Assembly: GCF_009363255.1 (NCBI RefSeq)
Contig: NZ_CP045318.1
Span: forward strand, 2,407,501-2,471,500
Reading direction: 5' to 3'
DNA: 64,000 nt
DNA from: Roseivivax sp. THAF197b
GTDB taxonomy: Bacteria > Pseudomonadota > Alphaproteobacteria > Rhodobacterales > Rhodobacteraceae
Shown one piece after another: positions 13,033 through 21,002 of this stretch. The notes under the pieces are model-generated. The model did no database searches. It was not told where the DNA came from and saw nothing but the letters and a program-made list of their open reading frames with translations. The position numbers and the translations under genes were made by a program. Position 1 is the first letter of the stretch, and every line of letters begins with the position of its first letter.

Positions 13033-14264
13033 CAGAAAAGCGAGAGTTGCTCGGCAGGCGCCGCGAACCGGGCGCGCAGGTGTTCTTCTTCCAGAAGACC
13101 GCGTGGCGCCCAGCCGGGGGCCGTGATGAAGGCCTTCGCGCGTTTCACGATGGCGCCCATGGCCGCCAGATGCTCATAGCGCACCAGCCCCCTGCGCCGC
13201 GCGGCCAACAGCCGGTTCACCGTTTTCGTGCCAAAGCCCGGCACCCGCAGCAGCGCCTCGCGCGGGGCGCGGTTGATATCGACGGGAAAATGTTCGCGGT
13301 GCGCCACTGCCCAAGCGGTCTTGGGGTCGAGATCGAGGTCGAGCATCCCCGACGCGCCGCCGATCTCCTCAACCTGGAAATCGTAGAAGCGCAGCAGCCA
13401 ATCGGCTTGATACAGGCGATGTTCGCGCATGAGCGGCGCGGGCTTGATCGGCAGCGCTTTCGCCGGGTCCGGGATGGGCGAGAAGGCGGAATAATAGACG
13501 CGGGACAGACCGTAGCTCGCGTAAAGGTCCGAGCTTTGCGTCAGGATCGTACGGTCATTGGCCTGATCGGCGCCCACGATCACCTGCGTCGACTGGCCTG
13601 CGGGCGCGAACTTCGCGGGCCGCTTGCCGCGCCAGCTGCGCCCCGTGCGGCTTTCCTCGCGCTTCACGCGCACATCGGCCATGCTCTGCTTGATGTTGCG
13701 GGCATCCTTTTCGGGTGCCAGCGATTTCAGGCTCCGCTCCGTCGGCATCTCGATATTGATGGACAGCCGGTCGGCCCACTTGCCCGCCTCGTCGATCAGT
13801 TCCTGACTGGCCGAGGGGATGGTCTTGAGGTGGATATAGCCGCGAAAGCCTTCCTCCTCTCGCAACTTGCGGGCGATGCGGACCATGTCGGCCATGGTGT
13901 CGTCGGGCGAACGGATGATGCCCGAGGACAGGAACAGCCCCTCGATGTAATTGCGACGATAGAATTCGACCGTCAGATGCACCACCTCCTCAACCGAGAA
14001 GCGCGCGCGTTCCACGCGAGAGGAGGCGCGGTTGATGCAATAGGCGCATTCGTAAGTGCAGAAATTGGTCATCAGGATCTTCAGAAGACTGATGCAGCGC
14101 CCGTCCGGCGCATAGGCGTGGCAGATGCCTGACCCGCCCGAGGAGCCGAGGCCCTTGCCATCGCGCGAGTCGCGCCGTTCACCCCCGGACGAAGCGCAGG
14201 AGGCGTCGTATTTCGCCGCGTCGGACAGAATCGCGAGCTTGTCTGAGAGAGTACGCTTGACCAT
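13032..14264 (-). CDS. Putative DNA-repair radical SAM protein (TIGR03916-type)
   Basis: 410 aa. The radical-SAM cluster motif CTYECAYC supplies C69, C73 and C76, which would ligate a 4Fe-4S cluster for S-adenosylmethionine cleavage. The C-terminal part (REALLRVPGFGTKTVNRLLAAR) is a helix-hairpin-helix motif, which fits DNA contact. The start MVKRTLSDKLAILSDAAKYD at 14264 matches the family. It is the first gene of an operon with udgX, with a four-base overlap. A perfect LexA box ends 2 bp before the start codon, so both genes should be induced by DNA damage. Confidence 0.92.
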   Translation of the reverse strand: MVKRTLSDKLAILSDAAKYDASCASSGGERRDSRDGKGLGSSGGSGICHAYAPDGRCISLLKILMTNFCTYECAYCINRASSRVERARFSVEEVVHLTVEFYRRNYIEGLFLSSGIIRSPDDTMADMVRIARKLREEEGFRGYIHLKTIPSASQELIDEAGKWADRLSINIEMPTERSLKSLAPEKDARNIKQSMADVRVKREESRTGRSWRGKRPAKFAPAGQSTQVIVGADQANDRTILTQSSDLYASYGLSRVYYSAFSPIPDPAKALPIKPAPLMREHRLYQADWLLRFYDFQVEEIGGASGMLDLDLDPKTAWAVAHREHFPVDINRAPREALLRVPGFGTKTVNRLLAARRRGLVRYEHLAAMGAIVKRAKAFITAPGWAPRGLLEEEHLRARFAAPAEQLSLF

Positions 14265-14266
14265 GC

Positions 14267-14281
14267 GTTCATGGTATGTTC
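14267..14281 (-). promoter_or_regulatory. LexA (SOS) box of the radical SAM-udgX operon
   Basis: Plus strand GTTC-ATGGTAT-GTTC; on the coding strand GAAC, seven bases, GAAC. It fits the alphaproteobacterial LexA consensus exactly and has the same form as the recA box in this window. It ends 2 bp upstream of the ATG at 14264, so the transcript probably has a very short leader. Confidence 0.75.
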
Positions 14282-14387
14282 GCACGTGGGGTCCGGCAAG
14301 TGGAAAGGCTGCGGCAGGGGGTCGCGTTTGCGGATTTGGGCTATGGTCCGGAACCACATGCCGTGACCACAAAGCCCATCGGTTGGT

Positions 14388-14550
14388 GCGCCTGCTCGCG
14401 GGATGGCGCTGCAACGGCCGAACGCAGGCGCTTTATGCCTGCAACGCCCCTCCACAGAACGAGCGACTGCGCCAACGTAACCAGAGCGCCAGCCCACCCG
14501 AGCGGGCAGGCGCTTGGCGCGGCGGCTGCAAGCAGCCTTGATTCCGCGCC
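14388..14550 (+). repeat. Intergenic repeat, copy 2
   Basis: Second copy of the element at 7190-7354, same orientation, again in a gap between two leftward genes and again upstream of a terminator. A GGTCCGGAACCAC motif 45 bp before it resembles GGACCGGAACCAC at about 7090, but the spacing differs, so the element boundary there is uncertain. The remainder of the 386-bp gap holds the LexA box and the helicase terminator. Confidence 0.8.
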
Positions 14551-14604
14551 TGGGGCGCTTTGCAAACCCGTCTTAAGCACACCAAACGTTTCTGGAGCCC
14601 GACG

Positions 14605-14637
14605 AAAAGGAAAAGGCCCCGAACAAAGTTCGAGGCC
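14605..14637 (-). terminator. Rho-independent terminator of the helicase gene
   Basis: On the minus strand GGCCtCGAA / TTCGgGGCC around a 5-nt loop is followed by TTTTCCTTTT. It lies 13 bp past the stop codon at 14651. Confidence 0.85.
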
Positions 14638-14650
14638 TCTCCCTATTCCG

Positions 14651-15937
14651 TTACGCCGCCTTGCGTCGGCGCGGACGGTGCTTCTTCGGCGCGCTACCCT
14701 GCGCCTTGGGAGCGCCCTGCGGTTTGCCGCCGCGACCCCGGTTGCCACCGCCGCGATTGCCGCCGCCACCGCGACGCCCGCCGCCCGGCTTGGGACGCGG
14801 TTCGGCCTTCGGGCGGGTGCCGAAGCCCACCGGGATCTCGGTCTTCATGACCTTCTCGATCTGCTCCAGCAGTTCCACCTCGTCCGCGGCGCAGAAGGCA
14901 ATCGCCTCGCCCTCGCGTCCGGCACGCGCGGTGCGTCCGATCCGGTGCACGTAGTTGTCCGCGACATCCGGCAGCTCGTAGTTGATGACGTAGGCCACAC
15001 CTGGGATGTCGATGCCGCGCGCGGCCACATCGGTCGCCACGAGGATGGTGATCGTGCCGTCGCGGAAGGCCTTGATCGCGCGGTCGCGCTGGCCCTGGCT
15101 CTTGTTGCCGTGGATCGAGGCGGCGTTGAAGCCATCCGCCACGAGACCCTTCATCAGCTTCTCGGCGCCGTGCTTCGTGCGCGCGAAGACGAGCGTCAGC
15201 GCGTCGGGGTCCTGCGACAGGATCTCGCGCAGACGGCCGGGCTTTGCGCCCTTCTCGACGTAATGCACCGACTGGGTGATCTTGTCGGCGGCCTTGCCCG
15301 GAGGGGAGACCTGCACGCGGCGCGGATTGGTCAGGTAGGCGCCCGACAGCTCCTCCATCTGCTTCGGCATCGTGGCCGAGAACAGCATGGTCTGACGCGG
15401 CGTGCCGAGCTTGGGTGCGATCTTCCGCAGCGCATGGATGAAGCCCATGTCGAGCATTTGGTCCGCCTCATCCAGCACCAGATGGCGCACGGAGGAGAGA
15501 TCCACCGCGCGGCGATCCATCAGGTCGATGAGCCGTCCGGGCGTCGCCACCAGAATGTCCGTGCCCCTCGACAGGGTGGAGATCTGGCGGTTGATGGACT
15601 GCCCGCCCACCACGGTCGCGACCTTGATGCGGGTCTCGCGCGTCAGGCTGCGCAGGCTGTCGGCGATCTGGTTCACCAGTTCGCGCGTGGGTGCCAAGAT
15701 CAGCGCCTTGGCTTGCTTGGGCTCGGGCTTGCCGGGGGCTGCCAGCAGATGGTCGATGAGCGGCAGGCCGAAGGCCAGCGTCTTACCGGTGCCGGTCTGG
15801 GCGAGGCCCAGGATGTCATGGCCTTCCAGGGCCAGCGGAATGGCCTTGTTCTGGATCGGCGTGGGTTGGGTCAGTTTGTTGTTCAGAAGGGCGGTGTTGA
15901 GGGCCGGCGCGAGGCCGAGCATGTCAAAGTCGAACAA
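14651..15937 (-). CDS. rhlE: DEAD-box RNA helicase, RhlE type
   Basis: ATP-dependent RNA unwinding in ribosome assembly or RNA decay. 428 aa. Q motif (QPTPIQNKAIP), Walker A AQTGTGKT, DEAD written as VLDEADQML, SAT as FSATMP, and HRIGRTARAG are all present; the tail is Gly/Arg-rich and basic, as in RhlE. I choose a TTG start at 15937 (F-D-F-D-M-L-G): AAAGGA lies six bases upstream. An ATG seven codons earlier would place that ribosome site inside the gene, and the later ATG lacks one. Confidence 0.93.
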   Translation of the reverse strand: MFDFDMLGLAPALNTALLNNKLTQPTPIQNKAIPLALEGHDILGLAQTGTGKTLAFGLPLIDHLLAAPGKPEPKQAKALILAPTRELVNQIADSLRSLTRETRIKVATVVGGQSINRQISTLSRGTDILVATPGRLIDLMDRRAVDLSSVRHLVLDEADQMLDMGFIHALRKIAPKLGTPRQTMLFSATMPKQMEELSGAYLTNPRRVQVSPPGKAADKITQSVHYVEKGAKPGRLREILSQDPDALTLVFARTKHGAEKLMKGLVADGFNAASIHGNKSQGQRDRAIKAFRDGTITILVATDVAARGIDIPGVAYVINYELPDVADNYVHRIGRTARAGREGEAIAFCAADEVELLEQIEKVMKTEIPVGFGTRPKAEPRPKPGGGRRGGGGNRGGGNRGRGGKPQGAPKAQGSAPKKHRPRRRKAA

Positions 15938-16239
15938 AAGATATCCTTTAAGCCGCAAGGCCCGACACCCGTGTTGCGGGGCAGACCATGCTTGATCATG
16001 GCCGCGGGGTGCGGCGCACGTGGGGTCAAGCGCGGCCTCTCAAGGCGCGGGCGTTTCCCGCGGCTCTGGCCGTCGCATCAGGAACCCTGCGTGATGGGGA
16101 ACTGGGAATGTCATATCGCCGGGTGCGCTTGGATCGTCTGGGATGACGTCAGGCGCGGCTAGCTCACGCGGCAGCGCGGCGATGGAGGACACATGGCGCC
16201 TGCCCGGCCCGAAGTCAAGCGGTGCGCGGACATGGCTCC
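15938..16239. other. Gap between helicase and sitD: no gene seen
   Basis: Both flanking genes read leftward. The stretch contains the helicase leader and some short GC-rich inverted repeats (for example CCCG...CGGG near 15962-15983) without a T tract. No convincing coding sequence, tRNA or clear terminator for the sit operon is visible. Confidence 0.5.
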
Positions 16240-17103
16240 TCAACCGGGCATATCCGCCACGGCATCGCGCGCGCGCAGGCTGGCGCGGCGGGTCGTGATC
16301 TGACGACGCAGGAACGCCATCACGAAGAGCGCGGTCAGGATCAGCACGATGGTCGGCGCAGGCGCGCTGTCAATAAAGAAGCTCAGATAGGTGCCAAGGC
16401 TCATCGCCCCCATGCAGATTGCCACGGACACCCAAAGCATCGCGCGGAAGGTCCGCACCAGCAGGAAGGCGATGGCGCCGGGCGCGATCAGCAGCCCGAT
16501 GGAGAGGATCAGCCCTGCCGCCGACAGGGTCGCCACGATGGTCAGCGAAATCGCCGCCAGAAGCCCGTAATGCAGCCATGTCACGGGCAGACCCGCCGCA
16601 TGGGCCTGCGCGGGATCGAAGGCGTGCAGCATCAGGTCCCGCCAGCGCAGGAGCAGACCTGCTGCCACCACGATCGCGATGACGAGCGCGGTCCAAAGCT
16701 CAGCGGGCGCAATGCCCAGCATGTTGCCGAAAAGGATATGGTCGAGATGGGCATTGGTCTCGATCGAGACATACATGACGATGCCAATGCCGAACATGCC
16801 CGAGAAGACCACGCCCATCACCGTGTCCTGCTTCACCCGGGAATTGCCCGCGAGGTAGCCCGTGGCCACCGCACAAGTCATGCCCGCCGCGAAGGCTCCG
16901 ATCAGCAGAGGGATGCCCAGGATATAGGCCAGCACGATGCCCGGCAGGACCGCGTGACTGACCGCATCGCCCATCAGCGCCCAGCCCTTGGTGACAAGAA
17001 AGCAGGACAGAAGCGCTGCGGGCACCGACACGATCAGGCAGATCAGAAAGGCGTTCTGCATGAAGGGCAGCTGGAACGGCAAAAGGAGAGCGTCGAGAGT
17101 CAT
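16240..17103 (-). CDS. sitD: Mn/Fe ABC transporter permease SitD
   Basis: 287 aa, ABC-3 family metal permease with about eight hydrophobic helices. The block KGWALMGDAVSHAVLPG near residues 43-59 is typical of this family. The start [11 protein letters not shown] at 17103 overlaps the stop of sitC (ATGA). A longer open frame upstream, reading through sitC in another frame, is rejected. Last gene of the sitABCD operon. Confidence 0.93.
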   Translation of the reverse strand: MTLDALLLPFQLPFMQNAFLICLIVSVPAALLSCFLVTKGWALMGDAVSHAVLPGIVLAYILGIPLLIGAFAAGMTCAVATGYLAGNSRVKQDTVMGVVFSGMFGIGIVMYVSIETNAHLDHILFGNMLGIAPAELWTALVIAIVVAAGLLLRWRDLMLHAFDPAQAHAAGLPVTWLHYGLLAAISLTIVATLSAAGLILSIGLLIAPGAIAFLLVRTFRAMLWVSVAICMGAMSLGTYLSFFIDSAPAPTIVLILTALFVMAFLRRQITTRRASLRARDAVADMPG

Positions 17104-17966
17104 GCCGCGCGCTCCCCGGACAAGGCCTCGGCGGCGCGGCGGCGCGATGCGAGCCGTCCGTATTTTGGCGCGAAGGCGAAGGCCGCGAGGAAAATCAGCG
17201 TCTGCAGCGTGACGATCACGCCGCCCGTCGCCCCGTCGAGGAAGTAGCTGAGATAAGCGCCCGCGAAGCTCGTGCCCGCCCCGATGGCCACCGAGGTGAC
17301 GATCAGCCGTTCGAACCGGTCGCAGAGCAGGTACGCCGTGGCCCCGGGCGTCACCACCATGGCGATGACCAGGAAGGCGCCCACGGTCTGCATCGCGGCG
17401 ACGACGCTGGCCGACAAAAGGATGAAGAACAACGCCTTCAGCAGATCGGGCCTGAGCCCGATGGCGCGGGCATGGGTCTCGTCGAAGAAGGTCACCATGA
17501 GATCGCGCCATTTCAGCGTCAGGATGGTCAGCGACACCACCCCGATGATCGCCAGTTGCAATGTATCCTCGGGCGTGATCGCCAGAATATTGCCCATGGT
17601 GATGGTCTGCACCGACACGGAGACGGGGCTCACCGAGACCATGAAGAGGCCGAGGCCGAAGAATGAGGTGAAGATCATGCCGATGATCACGTCGGGCTTC
17701 AGGCCCGAGCGTTCCGACAGGAACAACATCGCCCCCGCCGCCAGCCCGCCCGACAGGAACGCGCCCAGCGCAAAGGGCAGACCAAGCATGTAGGCGCCCG
17801 CCACGCCCGGCACGACCGAATGGGACAGCGCGTCGCCGATGAGCGACCAGCCCTTGAGCATCAGGTAGGCCGACAGGAAGGCACAGACGCCGCCCACCAG
17901 CGCCGACACCCAGATCGCGTTGGTCATGTAGCCATAGGTGAAGGGCTCGAAGAGCATCTGGGTCAC
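17100..17966 (-). CDS. sitC: Mn/Fe ABC transporter permease SitC
   Basis: 288 aa, second ABC-3 permease, paralogous to SitD ([17 protein letters not shown] matches the SitD block). Together they form the membrane channel for divalent metal import. Start ATG 17966 overlaps the sitB stop by four bases. Identity as SitC rather than ZnuB rests on having two permeases and on the neighbouring Fur-family gene. Confidence 0.93.
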   Translation of the reverse strand: MTQMLFEPFTYGYMTNAIWVSALVGGVCAFLSAYLMLKGWSLIGDALSHSVVPGVAGAYMLGLPFALGAFLSGGLAAGAMLFLSERSGLKPDVIIGMIFTSFFGLGLFMVSVSPVSVSVQTITMGNILAITPEDTLQLAIIGVVSLTILTLKWRDLMVTFFDETHARAIGLRPDLLKALFFILLSASVVAAMQTVGAFLVIAMVVTPGATAYLLCDRFERLIVTSVAIGAGTSFAGAYLSYFLDGATGGVIVTLQTLIFLAAFAFAPKYGRLASRRRAAEALSGERAA

Positions 17967-18817
17967 CCGGCCGCCTCGAGCCCCAGCGTGACCTGCCTGA
18001 GCACCCCGCCAAAGGCGTCTTCCAGCTTCTCACGGGTGAAGGTCGTCTCGGTCGGACCGGCAGCGAGCACGGTGCCCTTGATCAGCACGGTCCGGTCGCA
18101 GAAATCGGGCACCGTGCCGAGGTTATGCGTCGAGACCAGCATCACCCGACCCTCGGCGCGCAATTCGCGCAGAAGCTCGATGATCCGTTCCTCGGTTTTC
18201 ACGTCGACCCCGGTGAAGGGCTCGTCGAGCAGGATCACCTGCCCCTCCTGCGCCAGCGCGCGCGCGAGAAAGACGCGCTTGCGTTGCCCGCCCGACAACT
18301 CGCCGATCTGGCGGTGGCGGTACTCGGTCATGTCGACGCGGGCGAGCGCGGCATCCACGGCTGCGCGGTCGGCAGCCCGTGCGCGGCGCAGAAAGCCCAT
18401 ATGCCCGTAACGGCCCATCATCACGACGTCTTCGACGAGGATGGGAAAATCCCAGTCCACCTCCTCGGCCTGCGGCACGTAAGCCACGAGATTGCGCTTC
18501 AACGCGTCTGCCACAGGGCGACCCATCAGAGCGATATCGCCCCGTGCCACGGGCACGAAGCCCATCAGCGCCTTGAAGAGCGTCGATTTGCCCGCGCCAT
18601 TCACCCCGAGGATCGCCGTGATCGACCCGCGCGGCACCTCGAAGGAGGCATCCCAGAGCGCCGTGTGGCCGTTGCGATAGGTCACGGTCACGTCGCGCAC
18701 GGAAATGCCCGCCTCGGCCTGCTCGGCCTTTGGCTGTTCAGCCGCTACGTACTGCGCATGGGGCCGCGCATGCTCCGCCGGAACGGAACGGGCCGTATCG
18801 GGCGTGTCGTGTTTCAT
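17963..18817 (-). CDS. sitB: Mn/Fe ABC transporter ATP-binding protein SitB
   Basis: 284 aa. Walker [10 protein letters not shown], signature LSGGQRKR and Walker [13 protein letters not shown] identify an ABC ATPase. About 40 residues at the N-terminus (Pro/Ala/Glu/His-rich, containing HARPH) precede the domain and could be a disordered metal-rich tail or a start set too early. Powers SitC/SitD. The sitA stop is 61 bp upstream. Confidence 0.93.
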   Translation of the reverse strand: MKHDTPDTARSVPAEHARPHAQYVAAEQPKAEQAEAGISVRDVTVTYRNGHTALWDASFEVPRGSITAILGVNGAGKSTLFKALMGFVPVARGDIALMGRPVADALKRNLVAYVPQAEEVDWDFPILVEDVVMMGRYGHMGFLRRARAADRAAVDAALARVDMTEYRHRQIGELSGGQRKRVFLARALAQEGQVILLDEPFTGVDVKTEERIIELLRELRAEGRVMLVSTHNLGTVPDFCDRTVLIKGTVLAAGPTETTFTREKLEDAFGGVLRQVTLGLEAAG

Positions 18818-18878
18818 GGCGCTTTCGATCCCTCGTATCCTTCCGGGGTGATGTCAGGCCCGCGTCATCCGCGCGCCC

Positions 18879-19790
18879 CTAGTTGGTGGCCGATTGGGTC
18901 AAGCCGTCCGCAACGGTGGTCGCCGTGACCCGCAAGAGGTCCAGATAGGTCGGCACCGGCCCATCCCCAGCGCTGAGGCTGTCGACATAGAGCACGCCGC
19001 CGAATGCCGCGCCGGTCTCGCGCGCGACCTGCTCGGCGGGCGCGGTGCTGACGGTGCTTTCGCAGAACACCACGGGGATGTCGTTCTCACGCACCCCGTC
19101 GATCACGGCGCGCACTTGCTGCGGTGTGCCCACCTGATCGGCGTTCATCGGCCAGAGATACAGCTCCTGCATTCCGAAATCCCGCGCGAGATAGCTGAAC
19201 GCGCCCTCGCAGGTCACAAGCCAACGCTGATCTTCGGGAATGGTTTCGACCCGCGCGCGCAAGGGCTCGATCGCGGCGCGGATCTCGTCCTTGTAGGCCT
19301 CGGCATTGGCGGCGTAGATTTCCGCGTTGTCCGGATCCTCTTCGGCGAAGGCGGCGGCGATATTATCGATATAGATCAGCGCGTTATCGAGCCCCATCCA
19401 GGCATGCGGGTTGGCCTTGCCCTCGTAGGAGCCGCTGGAGATCGAAATGGGATCGATCCCTTCCGACAGGGTCACCGAGGGGACATCACGCAGGTTCGCG
19501 AGGAACTGCTCGAACCACAGCTCCAGGTTCAGGCCGTTCCACAGCACGAGATCGGCATCGAGCGCGCGCACGATATCCTGCGGCGTGGGCTCATACCCGT
19601 GAATTTCCGCGCCGGGCTTGGTGACGGACACGACCTCGGCGGCATCCCCCGCCACGTTCGCCGCCATGTCCGCGAGCACCGTAAAGGTCGTGACAACCTT
19701 CATCTTGTCCTCTGCTGCGGCAGGCGTGGCGCCCCAGCTCGCGGCAAGAGCGGTCAGGATAACGGCCGGAACGGTCGGTCGGCGGAACAT
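18879..19790 (-). CDS. sitA: Mn/Fe ABC transporter substrate-binding protein SitA
   Basis: 303 aa, cluster A-I metal-binding lipoprotein-like family. Signal peptide at 1-27 (ALAASWGATPAAAE). Likely metal ligands are His in GAEIHGYEPTP, His in KANPHAWMG, Glu in VTCEGAFSYLA and Asp near VLYVDSLS; the second His and Glu are typical of Mn/Fe/Zn binders. No His-rich loop is present, which argues against a ZnuA. The start MFRRPTV at 19790 follows GAGGAGATCCGC; a start 19 codons upstream would sit in the promoter. First gene of sitABCD, divergent from a Fur-family regulator. Confidence 0.93.
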   Translation of the reverse strand: MFRRPTVPAVILTALAASWGATPAAAEDKMKVVTTFTVLADMAANVAGDAAEVVSVTKPGAEIHGYEPTPQDIVRALDADLVLWNGLNLELWFEQFLANLRDVPSVTLSEGIDPISISSGSYEGKANPHAWMGLDNALIYIDNIAAAFAEEDPDNAEIYAANAEAYKDEIRAAIEPLRARVETIPEDQRWLVTCEGAFSYLARDFGMQELYLWPMNADQVGTPQQVRAVIDGVRENDIPVVFCESTVSTAPAEQVARETGAAFGGVLYVDSLSAGDGPVPTYLDLLRVTATTVADGLTQSATN

Positions 19791-19855
19791 GCGGATCTCC
19801 TCTGTCGGTAGGTTGGTCGATGGATTGCTTGGTTTCTCGATATGCATTTAGGAAT

Positions 19856-19894
19856 GATTTGCAACTGTCAAGCCAGTTGCGAGTGATTTGCAAC
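19856..19894. promoter_or_regulatory. Putative Mur/Fur operator region between sitA and mur
   Basis: The motif GATTTGCAAC occurs twice, at 19856-19865 and 19885-19894, and GCAACTG (19861-19867) faces CAGTTGC (19874-19880) as an inverted repeat. TTGCGAGTGATTTGCAA is also roughly palindromic. The region is AT-richer than its surroundings and lies in the 146-bp divergent gap, so it can control both genes. Which sub-site binds is not decidable by eye. Confidence 0.5.
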
Positions 19895-19936
19895 AAAGCC
19901 CTTGATGAACGCCTGCGCTTTGTGCATTCAGACGCC

Positions 19937-20377
19937 ATGAGCGACAGCGATGCATTGGCCGACAAATTCACCCAGGCGCTGCGGGAGTCCGGCATCCGGA
20001 TCACCCGCCAGCGGGCGGCGCTTGTCGACATCATCGCGCAATCGGACGATCATCCCGACGCGGTGGAATTGCACCGCCGCGCCACGGACACGGTGCCGGG
20101 CATCTCGCTTTCGACGGTCTACCGCACCCTTTCCGCGCTGGAGGAGCATGGCGTCATCCAGCGGCTGCAATTCGAAGGCGACACCGCCCGGTTCGAGCAT
20201 GCCGATCTCGACCATCACGATCACATGATCGACGTCGACAGCGGCGAGGTGGTGGAATTCCAATCCGCGGAAATCGAGGCGCTACAGGAATCTCTGGCGG
20301 CCTCCATGGGCTACGAGATCGTGCATCACCGGATGGAGCTTTACGTCCGCAAGGCACGCAAGAAACGCGGCGGTTGA
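19937..20377 (+). CDS. mur: Fur-family metal regulator, probably Mur
   Basis: 146 aa. N-terminal winged helix (TRQRAALVDIIAQ, then SLSTVYRTLSALEEHGVI as recognition helix) and a dimerisation domain with the metal ligands of HADLDHHDHMI and EALQESLA. The C-terminal Cys zinc site of many Fur proteins is missing. In Rhizobiales and Rhodobacterales the Fur homologue next to sit genes acts as the manganese sensor Mur, which I infer here from position. Irr is less likely, as its typical His-rich haem motif is not seen. Start ATG 19937; no strong ribosome site is visible. Confidence 0.88.
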   Translation: MSDSDALADKFTQALRESGIRITRQRAALVDIIAQSDDHPDAVELHRRATDTVPGISLSTVYRTLSALEEHGVIQRLQFEGDTARFEHADLDHHDHMIDVDSGEVVEFQSAEIEALQESLAASMGYEIVHHRMELYVRKARKKRGG

Positions 20378-20475
20378 GGCGCGCGCGGAGCAGCCCTCGC
20401 CCGCGTCATTTGCGCAAGATCAACCGCTCACCGGCGCATCGCGCTAGCATGATGCCCGTTTCATCGGGTGTTGCG

Positions 20476-20943
20476 ATGTCCCTGTCCTCGTTCCTCCGAC
20501 TTGTCCGCGCGCGGGCCGCACCCGGCGCGCATCGGCGCGTGCCGCGCGGCACTGCGCCCGGCTCCGCGGGCATCGTGGCCGATGTCATGACCCGTGAGCC
20601 CGTTTGCATCGCGCCCGAGACGACCCTCGCCGAGGCCCTCGAAGGGCTGATGGTCGCACGCGGCATCGGCCTCCTGCCCGTGGTCGAGAACGGCGTGCTT
20701 CTGGGACGGCTCGACCGGCGCGCCATCTCCGCCATCGACCGCGAGCATTGGGTCAGCACCCGCGCTAACGATATCTTTGTCGATCTGGCCCGCGATCATG
20801 TCCTGTCGGATGCGCTGCCGCTTGGCGATGTCTTCGCGCTGATCTCGAAGACCGGTCAGCACAAGTTCCTTGTCGCCGAAGACGCTCATCTTGTCGGTGT
20901 CCTCACCCTGAGCGATCTGACGGAGTATTTGTCAGCGCCGTGA
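20476..20943 (+). CDS. CBS-domain pair protein
   Basis: About 155 aa from the chosen start; an earlier in-frame ATG at 20449 is possible. After a basic N-terminal stretch (LRLVRARAAPGAHRRVPRG), two CBS motifs follow: VADVMTREPVCIAPETTLAEAL...GIGLLPVVENGVLLG and a second ending KFLVAEDAHLVGVLTLSDLTEYL. CBS pairs bind adenine nucleotides and regulate a partner; no partner domain is attached. Lies between mur and the kinase gene, same strand. Confidence 0.8.
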   Translation: MSLSSFLRLVRARAAPGAHRRVPRGTAPGSAGIVADVMTREPVCIAPETTLAEALEGLMVARGIGLLPVVENGVLLGRLDRRAISAIDREHWVSTRANDIFVDLARDHVLSDALPLGDVFALISKTGQHKFLVAEDAHLVGVLTLSDLTEYLSAP

Positions 20944-21002
20944 GCCTGCGGTCTAATCCCCTTCGGCACGAGACATGACCCTGGCCCGAAAGGAGCGCCG
21001 CC

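Noticed and set aside
17104..18033. Extension of the sitD frame across sitC to make a 597-aa protein
   Set aside because: The added part is a shadow of sitC. The real sitD start overlaps the sitC stop.
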